Source: Candidatus Schekmanbacteria bacterium (GTDB lineage: Bacteria; CSSED10-310; JACPHN01). From it: a stretch of 27,881 bases of DNA. The notes under the pieces are model-generated. The model had not been told where the DNA came from. It searched no databases and worked only from the letters and a program-made list of their open reading frames with translations. A program made the translations under genes and the position numbers. Shown piece after piece: positions 1-8,216 of the stretch (the first letter of the stretch is position 1; the number at the start of each line of letters is the position of its first letter). The DNA is taken from assembly GCA_016188575.1 (NCBI GenBank), contig JACPHN010000185.1:1-27881 (forward strand), given 5' to 3'.

Positions 1-140
1 AAATAGCGCAAGCACGGTTCCGTGAGGGGCCGATGGCAACCGGGTATGGACTGAATCTTGTGGCACCGCCGGGAAACCAGGCGGAAACAGAGAAAACAAA
101 CGCCAGATCTGTCACACCGGGAGCCATCGGTCTACTCGAC
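1..140 (+). mobile_element. Probable 3' end of a group II intron (domain V 3' half onward)
   Basis: Bases 5-20 (GCGCAAGCACGGTTC core) match the 3' strand of bacterial group II intron domain V, which typically ends CGCA-bulge-NACGGTTC after a GAAA loop; the window opens with AAA, as if cut inside that loop. The following GTGAGGGG and the motif TCTACTCGAC near 131-140 resemble sequence that often follows domain V in bacterial introns. The 5' half of domain V and any maturase gene would lie left of the window. The distance from domain V to 140 is longer than a normal domain VI, so the exact 3' splice junction is uncertain. This is recognition of conserved sequence, not a fold calculation. Confidence 0.42.
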
Positions 141-430
141 CGTTTCACCCAGGAGGCTGCCCAGACGTCTATCTGCCCATTTGTTGTCGTTGCAGCTCTC
201 TCCGTCACGCCGGCTTCCGCCGGGTGACTACGGGGTCTTGCCCGCGACTCGCACCGCCCAGGTAGTAGCCAAGTGGAGATCGGAGCGGGTCGCTCACAGG
301 CATTTCGGCTTCCGGCCGGAGACGCGGCCCTGGGTGCCGACGGCGTCCATTGCTCGCCTACGCAAACCCGGACAGCAGCAAGCGCCCGGGGGCGCACACG
401 CCGGCGCCTCGGAAGCTCCTTCGAGACGTT
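141..430. other. Gene-free stretch left of the HtrA gene
   Basis: I see no convincing gene here. Short open frames cross the region, but they have no ribosome binding site, no recognisable domain and a composition typical of chance frames in GC-rich DNA. It probably holds the 3' flank of the HtrA gene and the insertion site of the intron-like element. Confidence 0.5.
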
Positions 431-1531
431 CTACTCCGAGGGATCGCCGAGGCGCACCTTCTCGGTCAACGTCCGGTCTTCTCTGCGGATCTCCACCTCC
501 ACCACGTCGCCTACCTGGTGCCGCTCGAGCACGTTGAGCAGGGCGTCAAGCGTCTCGACCGCGACTCCATCGACTTTCGTTACGACATCGCCGAGCTCGA
601 TGCCACCCCGCCGATCTCGCATCGTCGGCCGTAGCCCCGCGGCTTCGGCTCCGGTGCCGCGGCCGACATCCAGGATCAACAATCCCGGAAGCCCCAGGCG
701 CCGGCTCAGCCGCTCCCCAAACACGACTCCGAGCGTCGGCCGCACCAGTCGGCCATACTGGATAAGCTGCGGAACGACGCGATTCACAATATCGACCGGC
801 ACCGCGAAGCCGATCCCGGCGCTTGCCCCCGATGGACTTTGAATGGCGGTATTCACGCCGACAAGCCGCCCCGCGCTGTCGAGCAGCGGACCTCCGGAGT
901 TTCCCGGGTTGATCGCGGCATCCGTCTGGATTACGCCCTCGATCGTCCGCCCCGAGATCGCTGTCATGCTGCGGCCCAGAGCGCTGACGATACCCATGGT
1001 GAGCGTCTGATCGAGGCCGAACGGGTTACCGATCGCGAAGACGCTCTGACCGACCCTGAGATCGCTCGAGGTCCCGAGCGGGATCGGCGCAAGGGAGATC
1101 CCCCGAGCCTCGATCTTGAGCACTGCCAGGTCCTTGTCCGGCGCGGCCCCGACTACCTTGGCGCGATACTCCTCGTGGCCGGCGAGCGTGACAGTAACCG
1201 CGCTGCCGCTGGCGACGACGTGAAAATTGGTGACGACATGACCGTCTTCATCCCATACGAATCCGGTGCCAGCGCCGCTTGGCACTTCTGTGGCGTTGCG
1301 CGTAAAGAAGTCCCGATACACTTCGGACGTCGTGATGAAAACGACCGAGCCGGACACGCGGTCAAAAAGATCTGCAACCTCCTGTTCCTGGGCCCGCAGC
1401 GGGCCACGCGCCTCGACGGTTCGCGGCGACGCCGCCGGACCGGCGCAGACCTTGCCGGCCACCCCTGCTGCACCCGCAATGACCACCAGGAGCGCCGCAG
1501 CGGCGACGTAGTGACGCGATTCTCTCTTCAT
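431..1531 (-). CDS. HtrA/DegS-like trypsin-type serine protease with one PDZ domain
   Basis: This 366-residue protein is an envelope quality-control protease of the S1C family. An N-terminal hydrophobic segment (about 8-26) would export or anchor it in the periplasm. The protease domain (about 55-250) shows the complete triad: His104 in TNFHVV, Asp134 in DKDLAVLKI and Ser212 in NPGNSGGPLL. A single PDZ domain follows (about 265-362), as in DegS or HhoB rather than two-PDZ DegP. The ATG at 1531 has a good site upstream (GGAGGAAA, then about 5-6 bases). It is divergent from an ECF sigma gene 143 bp away, which suggests a shared stress-response regulon. Family assignment is firm; the specific substrate is unknown. 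Confidence 0.93.
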   Translation of the reverse strand: MKRESRHYVAAAALLVVIAGAAGVAGKVCAGPAASPRTVEARGPLRAQEQEVADLFDRVSGSVVFITTSEVYRDFFTRNATEVPSGAGTGFVWDEDGHVVTNFHVVASGSAVTVTLAGHEEYRAKVVGAAPDKDLAVLKIEARGISLAPIPLGTSSDLRVGQSVFAIGNPFGLDQTLTMGIVSALGRSMTAISGRTIEGVIQTDAAINPGNSGGPLLDSAGRLVGVNTAIQSPSGASAGIGFAVPVDIVNRVVPQLIQYGRLVRPTLGVVFGERLSRRLGLPGLLILDVGRGTGAEAAGLRPTMRDRRGGIELGDVVTKVDGVAVETLDALLNVLERHQVGDVVEVEIRREDRTLTEKVRLGDPSE

Positions 1532-1652
1532 GACCGTTTCCTCCAGCCCGGATCGTTTGCCTGCATGCGCGCCGACGCAGCTCCCACCCGCCTGCCCGGA
1601 AAAACGGTCGGGTGTTCAAACCAATTCTCCAGCCGCACCGTCTTATGCCATG

Positions 1653-1658
1653 TATGAT
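1653..1658 (+). promoter_or_regulatory. Weak -10-like hexamer upstream of the sigma gene
   Basis: The 143-bp divergent region between the protease and sigma genes contains TATGAT at 1653-1658, a five-of-six match to a sigma-70 -10 box, 16 bases before the sigma-factor ATG. No good -35 lies 16-18 bases upstream, so an ECF-type or other promoter may be used instead. This is a weak call. Confidence 0.2.
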
Positions 1659-1674
1659 GCGTGCATAGGTCGAC

Positions 1675-2256
1675 ATGAATAACAGCTTGGATGGCCCCAT
1701 GTTCCTGGATCGAAGCGAAAAAAGCGCATCCCCCGTGCTTGTAGACGATGTCCGCAGAGCCCAAGGTGGAGACCTTGTCGCTTTCGAGCGGCTGTATCGA
1801 GACAACGCGGGAAGGATCCACGCACTCTGCCTGCGCATGACGGGCAATCGGGCAAGCGCGGAGGAGCTCACCCAGGAAGTGTTCATCCGGGCCTGGGAGC
1901 GGCTTTCGACCTTTATGGGGCGGAGCAGCTTCGCGAGCTGGGTGTACCGCATCGGGGTCAACGTCAGTCTCGACGCGATTCGCGCCGATCGCCGGGATGA
2001 AGCGCGGCTCGGAATGGACTCGCTGGAGCCTGGCGGTGGTGGGACGTGGGACCAGGCGGGCGCCTCCGACTGCAGGCTGGACCTGGAGCGCGCCATTTCG
2101 CGTCTGCCCCCGGGGGCGCGGGTGGTCTTCATTCTGCACGACGTCGAAGGTTACAGCCACGAGGACATTGCAGAGATGACGGGTGTCGCATCGGGCACTT
2201 CGAAGGCGCAGTTGCACAGAGCGCGAATGTTGCTCCGGAAGGGACTTTCAATATGA
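1675..2256 (+). CDS. ECF-type RNA polymerase sigma factor (RpoE-like)
   Basis: This 193-residue sigma-70 family protein has only regions 2 and 4, the mark of extracytoplasmic-function sigma factors. Region 2 (about 33-105) includes the usual ELTQEVFIRAWERL helix and the SSFASWVYRI segment. Region 4 (about 135-190) has RLPPGARVVFILHDVEGYSHEDIA and the recognition helix GTSKAQLHRAR. The ATG at 1675 is preceded by AGGT close by; a second ATG at 1699 is possible. Its stop overlaps the start of the next gene (ATGA), so it is translationally coupled to an anti-sigma factor. It probably directs transcription of envelope-stress genes, perhaps including the divergent protease. Confidence 0.93.
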   Translation: MNNSLDGPMFLDRSEKSASPVLVDDVRRAQGGDLVAFERLYRDNAGRIHALCLRMTGNRASAEELTQEVFIRAWERLSTFMGRSSFASWVYRIGVNVSLDAIRADRRDEARLGMDSLEPGGGGTWDQAGASDCRLDLERAISRLPPGARVVFILHDVEGYSHEDIAEMTGVASGTSKAQLHRARMLLRKGLSI

Positions 2257-2984
2257 GACACGACGTGGTGGAAGAACTGTTGGACGACTACGTCGACGGC
2301 ATTCTCTCGGAAGACGTCGGCGCCCAGGTGCGAAGCCATCTGGAAAGCTGCATGAAGTGTTTTCGGAGCGCCGCGCAGCACCGTGCCCTGATGGCGGCGG
2401 CCGCCGCGCTTCCCCGCGAGCTCGCTCCCTCCCGGGACCTGTGGCCCGAGATTCGGGCCGTGATACTCCGGCGGCGCATCTCACCTATTGACGAGATGAA
2501 GGTGCTGCCGGCGGCGCCGCGCGTTCCCGGCGCTCCAGCACCCGGCGCGGAAACGCTTCGCGCGGCGCCCGCGGCTGCTCTCCCGCAGCGGCCCTGGCGG
2601 CGCCTGCTTGGTCTTGCCGCCGCCGCGGTGCTGCTCGTCGCCACGTCCTCCGCACTGACCACCGTGCTCGTGCAGAGCCGCTACGAGGAGGTCGCCCGGC
2701 CTCTTGTCCCAGGGCGGGACGCGGTGCGCGGTCTTGCAGCAGAGTGCAGGCTGGTTACCGTCGAGTGGTCCCGGGGCAAGGGCTCGGCGGGGGGCTACCT
2801 GTCACCGGACGCCGTGCGCGTGATCGACAAGAATCTGGCACTGATCGACGCCGCAATCGCGGAAGCCGAGGATGCCTGGCAAGGTCACCCCAATGACCCG
2901 AAGCTCACGTGGTACGTCACGACCGCCTATGAAGAGAAGGCGCAACTCTTGCATCGGGCCGCGCGCCTCGGCGTTGGCATCTAA
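2253..2984 (+). CDS. Transmembrane zinc-finger anti-sigma factor
   Basis: The start is set by the ATGA overlap with the sigma gene, giving 243 residues. The N-terminal 40 residues form a ZAS/zf-HC2 anti-sigma domain with the Hx3Cx2C motif at His29, Cys33 and Cys36. A Pro/Ala-rich linker (about 85-115) leads to one membrane helix (about 117-140), then a periplasmic C-terminal domain of about 100 residues, mostly helical, that I do not recognise. The likely role is to hold the cognate sigma factor at the membrane until an envelope signal causes release. An open frame extends upstream inside the sigma gene, but that is a shadow. Confidence 0.9.
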   Translation: MRHDVVEELLDDYVDGILSEDVGAQVRSHLESCMKCFRSAAQHRALMAAAAALPRELAPSRDLWPEIRAVILRRRISPIDEMKVLPAAPRVPGAPAPGAETLRAAPAAALPQRPWRRLLGLAAAAVLLVATSSALTTVLVQSRYEEVARPLVPGRDAVRGLAAECRLVTVEWSRGKGSAGGYLSPDAVRVIDKNLALIDAAIAEAEDAWQGHPNDPKLTWYVTTAYEEKAQLLHRAARLGVGI

Positions 2985-2986
2985 CC

Positions 2987-3001
2987 GCGGCGACAGGCCG
3001 C
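2987..3001 (+). promoter_or_regulatory. Small hairpin between anti-sigma and DUF4097 genes
   Basis: GCGGC (2987-2991) and GCCGC (2997-3001) form a perfect 5-bp stem with a GACAG loop, two bases after the anti-sigma stop. No T-run follows, so it may tune polarity or mRNA stability rather than terminate. Confidence 0.22.
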
Positions 3002-3026
3002 TAACATGACACGAGGAGTAGTTAGA

Positions 3027-3935
3027 ATGAAAGCGAAAGCTCGGTTTCTCTGTCTGCTCACCGCGGTCGCTACGGCCGCGATGACATCGGTGGGTGCTTC
3101 GGAGACCCGCTACACCAAGCGTATCGAGGCCACCGCGGACGGTGCGGTGTTCGTCTCCAACATCGCCGGCACCGTGTCCGTCCGTGGCGCCGACGCGGCG
3201 GAGGTCGTTATCGACGGCACGCTCGGCCCGCGCGTGGAAGGAGTGGAGGTAACCACCAAGGAAAAACGAACCGAGATCGTGGTCAAGTACCCGCGGAGAG
3301 GCGACCGCACGGGTGGCGCGGACTTGACCATCGAGGTTCCGCGCAATAGCAGCGTCGAGGTCGAGACCGTGAGCGCCAGTGCCGCGGTGAAAGACGTGGC
3401 GGGAATCGTGCGCGCGACGTCGGTCAGTGGCGACGTGGAGGTTACGGGGCCGGCGCGTGAGGTGGAGTGCGAAAGCGTCAGCGGCAACGTCGTGGTATCC
3501 GTGCAGGCGGCGCGCGTCCGGGCCGAATCCGTAAGCGGCGACGTGACCGTTCGCGGTGCGCGGTCCGACGTCAGTGCCTCGACGACCAGCGGCGATGTCT
3601 CGGTCAATGGCAGCGAGCTCGAGCACGGCCGGTGTACCTCGATTTCCGGGAGGATCCACTTTGAGGGTAGTCTCATCGGCGATGGCTCGTTCAAGCTCAG
3701 CAGCCATAGTGGCGACGTGACCCTCTTGCTACCCGTCGAGACGTCGGCCGATTTCTCTCTGGAAACGTTCAGCGGCGACATCGACAACCAGCTCGGGGCC
3801 AAGGGCGGCAGGCACGATGACGGTGGCCCGGGCAAGGAGGTCAGATTCTCGCTCGGCTCGGGTGGCGCGAAAGTCAGCGCAACGAGCTTCAGCGGTGACG
3901 TGCACGTCCTGGCGCGCACGGCAAAGGGATCGTGA
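3027..3935 (+). CDS. DUF4097-type secreted beta-repeat protein
   Basis: The start at 3027 is preferred over an in-frame ATG at 3006, because a GAGGAG ribosome site lies between them and the protein then begins with a classic signal peptide (about 1-24, ending SVGA). The mature 278 residues consist of repeated beta-strand units built on an S-x-SGDV pattern; I count eight (for example SVSGDVEV, SVSGNVVV, TTSGDVSV, SFSGDVHV). This is the hallmark of the DUF4097/adhesin-like family, a right-handed beta-helix-like fold. It is 42 bp downstream of the sigma/anti-sigma pair and probably cotranscribed. The family often sits beside ECF sigma/anti-sigma pairs, but its biochemical role is unknown. Confidence 0.88.
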   Translation: MKAKARFLCLLTAVATAAMTSVGASETRYTKRIEATADGAVFVSNIAGTVSVRGADAAEVVIDGTLGPRVEGVEVTTKEKRTEIVVKYPRRGDRTGGADLTIEVPRNSSVEVETVSASAAVKDVAGIVRATSVSGDVEVTGPAREVECESVSGNVVVSVQAARVRAESVSGDVTVRGARSDVSASTTSGDVSVNGSELEHGRCTSISGRIHFEGSLIGDGSFKLSSHSGDVTLLLPVETSADFSLETFSGDIDNQLGAKGGRHDDGGPGKEVRFSLGSGGAKVSATSFSGDVHVLARTAKGS

Positions 3936-4028
3936 ACCCCGGCGGGAGCAGGGCGCAACGGCGATGGCATACCCTGAATCCGCCGCCTGTGCGACGCCGA
4001 CGTGACAATAGCCGGTCCGAAACCCCAT

Positions 4029-4052
4029 CCTGCAAGGCGGAATCGCCGCAGG
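4029..4052. terminator. Hairpin at a convergent gene junction
   Basis: CCTGC (4029-4033) pairs with GCAGG (4048-4052), enclosing a second stem GGCG/CGCC and a GAAT loop. It lies between two convergent genes and 7 bases past the stop of the minus-strand DUF1499 gene. The downstream minus-strand sequence has only a short T run, so termination strength is uncertain. Confidence 0.4.
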
Positions 4053-4059
4053 CTCCGGC

Positions 4060-4563
4060 CTAATGGCCGACATCCTGGGTATTCTGGCGATAACGCCGCA
4101 TGATCTCCGCTACGCGGGCGCGGTTGACGCCCAGGTCTGAATAGCCGAGACGCGACGCCGAGCGAAAGTGAATGACCTTCGCCTCGGCGTCGATCGCAAT
4201 CTCAAGGTCGTCGACGAAGCGCAGCACCGCCGAACGGCACTCCGCGTAAATGTACGATTCCTCTGCGGTCACCACGGTGACGCGCCTGAGGGCGCCCAGA
4301 ATTTCCAGGAGATGAGCGCGGGCTTGTGCCGGGGATTCCGAGAACGGAAGTGGGTCCATCCGCGACCGGCCTTCACCGCTCTGCGTCGAGACGCAGTTGG
4401 GCGACGACGGGCAGGGAGCGAGCCGGCCCTCGACGAGGCCGGGACCGGGCGTCCGCCGCATCGTGCAGCCGCCGAGCAGAATGAGAAACATCGTCATCAC
4501 CCCCACCGCCACCAGCCCGAGCTTCGTCACTGCATCAGGATCACCGGCGTCCGGACGCCTCAC
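4060..4563 (-). CDS. DUF1499 domain lipoprotein
   Basis: This 167-residue protein carries a lipoprotein signal with lipobox LLGGC (Cys33) and a DUF1499 domain. Family motifs are clear: APCPSSPNCVST at 49-60, RFVDDLEIAID around 115-125 and the signature RSASRLGYSDLGVNR at 134-148. The function of the family is not established. The upstream-most start is GTG at 4563, 3 bases after the preceding stop; an internal GTG at 4530 would give a more standard signal peptide (VTKLGLVAVG...) and may be the true start. It is last in a four-gene minus-strand run. Confidence 0.88.
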   Translation of the reverse strand: MRRPDAGDPDAVTKLGLVAVGVMTMFLILLGGCTMRRTPGPGLVEGRLAPCPSSPNCVSTQSGEGRSRMDPLPFSESPAQARAHLLEILGALRRVTVVTAEESYIYAECRSAVLRFVDDLEIAIDAEAKVIHFRSASRLGYSDLGVNRARVAEIMRRYRQNTQDVGH

Positions 4564-4566
4564 GGC

Positions 4567-5043
4567 TCAGTTGGCCGTCAGCGGCACGGCGGCAGTCGCT
4601 TCGACCGCGATGCCTGACGCGGTGTGGCCACGCAGCGACACGGTGAGCTCGCCGGTAACGCCCATGACGTAGCCGGCGGCGGTAAACTGAAACGGCAGTG
4701 TTGTTCGGAGCGTGCGGCCCCCGCCCAATTCGCCGATGTTGCCAAGCTGTCCTTGAGTCACGATGGCCCCTCCGGCTTCCGTCAGTATCCACGATCCACC
4801 GTTCACGGTAACATCCGCGCCGCCGCGCTCCGCGAGCTCCACCCGGACGCGGTAGATTCCATCCACATTCGGAAGCACGGGCGACGGCGACAACTCGAGC
4901 TCGACAATCGGCCGTGCCTCGGGTGAGCTTTCGCGCTCGGAACAGGAGACCACCACCAGCGACAGCAAGAGGGCCAGCGCGGCGGCGGTCGCCCTCGCGC
5001 CGATGACGCCAGTGCAGCGTTTCCGGATCTCGCACTTCATCAT
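4567..5043 (-). CDS. Small predicted lipoprotein of unknown function
   Basis: The 158-residue product has a basic N-terminus, a hydrophobic helix (about 17-33) and a lipobox VVSC with Cys34. The rest (about 45-158) is rich in beta-strand-like alternation (IVELELSPSP, YRVRVELAERG, GELTVSLRGH) and resembles an immunoglobulin-like or FixG-like fold, but I do not recognise a named family. The start overlaps the stop of the upstream LysM gene (ATGATGA; ATG at 5043 or 5040), so the two are translationally coupled. Membrane placement is well supported; function is unknown. Confidence 0.78.
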   Translation of the reverse strand: MMKCEIRKRCTGVIGARATAAALALLLSLVVVSCSERESSPEARPIVELELSPSPVLPNVDGIYRVRVELAERGGADVTVNGGSWILTEAGGAIVTQGQLGNIGELGGGRTLRTTLPFQFTAAGYVMGVTGELTVSLRGHTASGIAVEATAAVPLTAN

Positions 5044-6497
5044 GGTTCGTAAATCGGCCCGTCGGTAGGCGTGGCCGTGGGTTTGGGTCGTGGCGCCTGC
5101 TGCCTGTCAGGCTCTGGCTTCCGGCGTCGCTTGTCCGTTGTGGGCGGCGGAGTCGCTTCCGGAGACGCCTCCTGAGACTGGTATCCCTTCAGCAGTTGGC
5201 GCGGAATGCGCAGGACCTGTCCCTCGACGACGATAAACGGCGGGGAGAGCTCGTTGAACGAGGCCACGGCCTTCCAGTTTTCCAGGTCGCCGGTGAGGTC
5301 AAGTGCGATGGTGGCGAGGGTTTCGCGCGCTGACACAATGTGCTCGACGGCCGGAGCGTCTCGCGGGACGAGCATGCGAAACGGAATCTTCAGGCGCTGG
5401 CCGGGAAAGATGTAGCCCGCGAGGCGGTTGTAATCAGAGATGATCTGAGCACCCTTCTTGGCGTCAAAGAAGTATTGCTCACCAAGGGCTTCCAGGGTAT
5501 CACCCGCCTTGACATCGTAGTTGCTGTATAACGGAACGTAGAGCTCATCGCCGATTTTTGCGGCTTCGAGGTTGCTATACTCGAGGATCCGCTTACTTTC
5601 GTCCGGCGACCCGTAGTAATGCTTCGAGATCGCGCGCGCGGTCTGGCCTTGGCGCAGGATGTGCTTGACGTAGCGGGGGACGACAATATAGGCCCAGGGT
5701 TGGGCCTCGCGAATGTCGTTGTAGTGCGCCAGAATCCAGGCGCGCTTGGGATCTCCGAGAAAGCGCCTGGCAACCTCTTCCAGCGACTCCCCTGGTTGCA
5801 CCTGATAGGTGAAGTGGTCGGCGCCGGCGAGCCCGCCTGGACCGACGGCAGCGTTGTCGGCGGTGAACGTGAACGAGCGGATTACGGCATCAAAGCTCTC
5901 GAGATTCTTGTCAAAGAGCGGCGCAACGGTAACCGAGCGGATGAAGAAGAGACGACCGTGATCCACGGTGGCGATTATTCGGCCGCGGGTGGCGTCCTTC
6001 CCCCATTGTCCTTCGATGAACAGCTCCAGTCCTGGTCTCCCGTCGACGAGCAGTGGGCGCCGCGAGGTTATGGATTGATCCTGAGACAGCCGGGAGCGCA
6101 CCAGGGCTTCGAGCTCCTGAGCTGACGCCGGTGGCGCGGCCGGTTCGGCACGCGGGGTCTCGGCAGTTGCCGAAGGATCCTCGAGTGCTTCGGCGACAAC
6201 GTCGATCACGGTGATCTCGTCAGGGGCAACAAAGGTCACGAGCGCATCTTCCTTGAACTGTTTCGCTGTCCAGCTTGCCGGAGATGTTACTCGGATCTGG
6301 TAGTAGCCGTTGAGATAAGTGCCATCCTCGATCCGGCCTTCTCGCAACCGGTCGAGCGCAACGCTCTTCCGGTGTTCCTGGACCGTCTTCTCAATCGTGG
6401 CGCAACTGGCGCCGGCGGCGACGAGCGCCCCCGTGAGCAAGATCAACGCGGCCGCCGCTGGTCGCGGACGATTTCCCGTCCGTGCATTGTTGATCAC
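5040..6497 (-). CDS. LysM-repeat lipoprotein
   Basis: This 485-residue protein starts with GTG (GAGG about 8 bases upstream), followed by an export signal ending in a lipobox-like AAGASC (Cys32). Residues about 60-215 form an alpha/beta domain reminiscent of the PsbP-like folds found in some lipoproteins. Four LysM-like modules follow at about 230-275, 278-324, 327-373 and 386-432, recognised by the recurring Y-x-V-x-x-GDTL...IP pattern (HFTYQVQPGESL, YDVKAGDTLEALG, HIVSARETL). The C-terminus is a Pro/Lys/Arg-rich tail. LysM domains bind peptidoglycan, so it probably anchors between a membrane and the wall. It lies in one minus-strand run with an FHA protein and two lipoproteins. Confidence 0.88.
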   Translation of the reverse strand: MINNARTGNRPRPAAAALILLTGALVAAGASCATIEKTVQEHRKSVALDRLREGRIEDGTYLNGYYQIRVTSPASWTAKQFKEDALVTFVAPDEITVIDVVAEALEDPSATAETPRAEPAAPPASAQELEALVRSRLSQDQSITSRRPLLVDGRPGLELFIEGQWGKDATRGRIIATVDHGRLFFIRSVTVAPLFDKNLESFDAVIRSFTFTADNAAVGPGGLAGADHFTYQVQPGESLEEVARRFLGDPKRAWILAHYNDIREAQPWAYIVVPRYVKHILRQGQTARAISKHYYGSPDESKRILEYSNLEAAKIGDELYVPLYSNYDVKAGDTLEALGEQYFFDAKKGAQIISDYNRLAGYIFPGQRLKIPFRMLVPRDAPAVEHIVSARETLATIALDLTGDLENWKAVASFNELSPPFIVVEGQVLRIPRQLLKGYQSQEASPEATPPPTTDKRRRKPEPDRQQAPRPKPTATPTDGPIYEP

Positions 6498-6520
6498 CTT
6501 GACGGCCTCAACTCCTCGCG

Positions 6521-8020
6521 CTAGCGACTGCCTGCCCCGGGCAGGAGGGTCAACAAGGTCTGCCCCACCAGGATCTTGTCGTGAAGTGCCAGAACCTTGC
6601 GCGTGATGGGCTGGCCGTTCACGAGGGTGCCATTGGAGCTGTCCAGGTCGGTGACCACGAATTGCCCGTTTTCTTGGGCGATACGGGCGTGATGTCGGGA
6701 AATGCTGGTGTCGTTCGGAAGCTGGATATCGTTGTCCGGGCCACGGCCGATCGTGATTTCGTTCTTTTCCATGATGAACTCGACGCCCTTGGCATCGCCT
6801 TCCTCGACGAACAGGATCGCCTTGGGCGTCAAGCCATCGCCGGCCATGACGGTCCCGGGCTCGTCCTCGAAGTCCGGCAGGTCGGCGTCGCCGTACTCCG
6901 GGGTCATCATGGTTTGCGAGCTTTCCTCGTAATCGTCGAGGTCGGCAAGTAGCTCGTCCTCGTCAAGGTCCTCGAGATCGTCGAGATACGGAGCGGCGCT
7001 GCTGGCCTTTACGGCGGTCGCCGGAGCCGGTTCCTGGTAGAGGTTTTCCGGCGCACCGCCCTCGCTGTCGAAGTCGTCGGGGATATCGAAATCTTCATCC
7101 TCGTCCAACGCCGACATGGCTCGGGTTGGTTCCGGAGGTGCGAGCGGCAAAACACCTGGGCCTGCCAGTGCCGTTCGCCCGCCTTCATCCTCGAAGGCTT
7201 CTTCGAGCGGCGGGAGATCGTCCAGGTCTCCTAGCAGGTCATCGTCCGAGCTGGCATACCCGGCGTGGTCCGGTGCCGGGTTCCGGGGCCCGGCAAGCTC
7301 ATCTTCGTCCGAGAAATCGTCGTATATCTGCTCATCGTACGGAGCAGTGGAGTAGTCATCCTCTTCGAGATCGGTCTCCGTGAACTGTTCCTGGGGAACG
7401 GCGGGCACCACGGGAGCCAACACCGGGGCGGGCGCTGGTGGAGCGGGCGCGATCCGAACCGGCTCGGCGGCCGGAGCCTTGGTAAACACGGGCGCGGGCT
7501 GCGCCTTGGCCGGAACCGGCTTGGGTTCGGCGACGGCGCGGGCGGAGGGTGCCACCTGGCTCCCCGACGCGCGTGCCATCTCGATGATCTGTCCACGCAG
7601 CTCGGCAAGCTCGACACCCAGATTCTCGATGTTCGCCTGCTTGCCCCCGGCCTCGGTTTGGTAGGCCTTGTCGGCAAGCTCTCCGGCGAGGTGGCGCAGC
7701 ATGAGCTCTTCGAGCTCCATGCTCGCCGCATCCAGGGCCACGGCAATCTCGGCCTCTCGGGTTTTCAGCCGCTCCAGATCCGCGCCGAGCGCCGCGCGCA
7801 ACGGCTCGACCTGGCGCCTGACCTCAGCGAGGTCATGCGCATATTCCGTGCGCACTTTCTCGTAGACCTCGGGACGAACCTTGTCCCTGTGCACTTCCAC
7901 TCGTTCGAGGCGCTCTTCGCAAAGGCTCAGCTGTTCGAGAAGGCTGGACAGTTGCTGCATGCGGTCCTCGGTGGAGCTGCCTGCCTTGTTGCGGCTGCTT
8001 GGTCCTGCCTTGCCGGCCAT
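6521..8020 (-). CDS. Coiled-coil protein with C-terminal FHA domain
   Basis: The 499-residue product has three parts. Residues about 20-155 are a long coiled coil rich in Leu, Glu and Arg. Residues about 160-400 are a Pro/Ala-rich then strongly acidic, probably disordered linker (repeated DDLEDLDEDEL-like stretches). Residues about 410-495 form a forkhead-associated domain with the expected GRGPDND, SRHHARI and SSNGTLVNG motifs, which bind phosphothreonine peptides. There is no signal peptide, so it is cytoplasmic. The start ATG at 8020 has GGAGTAAA upstream. It is the first gene of the four-gene run with LysM and lipoprotein genes and may recruit a Ser/Thr-kinase signal to envelope work; no kinase is encoded in this window. 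Confidence 0.9.
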   Translation of the reverse strand: MAGKAGPSSRNKAGSSTEDRMQQLSSLLEQLSLCEERLERVEVHRDKVRPEVYEKVRTEYAHDLAEVRRQVEPLRAALGADLERLKTREAEIAVALDAASMELEELMLRHLAGELADKAYQTEAGGKQANIENLGVELAELRGQIIEMARASGSQVAPSARAVAEPKPVPAKAQPAPVFTKAPAAEPVRIAPAPPAPAPVLAPVVPAVPQEQFTETDLEEDDYSTAPYDEQIYDDFSDEDELAGPRNPAPDHAGYASSDDDLLGDLDDLPPLEEAFEDEGGRTALAGPGVLPLAPPEPTRAMSALDEDEDFDIPDDFDSEGGAPENLYQEPAPATAVKASSAAPYLDDLEDLDEDELLADLDDYEESSQTMMTPEYGDADLPDFEDEPGTVMAGDGLTPKAILFVEEGDAKGVEFIMEKNEITIGRGPDNDIQLPNDTSISRHHARIAQENGQFVVTDLDSSNGTLVNGQPITRKVLALHDKILVGQTLLTLLPGAGSR

Positions 8021-8216
8021 AATGCTTTACTCCGGAAATCCACTCATATCGATTGACGGCGCGCTCGGCGAATCGGCCTGAGCAACTGGATTCTAGCTGT
8101 CCACCGCGGCGCCGTCAACCCGGAATCCGCCCGTCGGCAAAGCGCAGAGCGCCCCGCCCTCCACTCAACATGCGCGCGCCGCGCGGGGTGCTCGCGCGCT
8201 GTGCCACGCGGTGGAC

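Noticed and set aside
33-537. Small open frames at the left edge
   Set aside because: No ribosome site, no domain, and overlap with the intron-like sequence.
8200-8216. CCACGCGGTGG palindrome after the msrA stop as a terminator
   Set aside because: The stem is only 4 bp and no T-tract follows.
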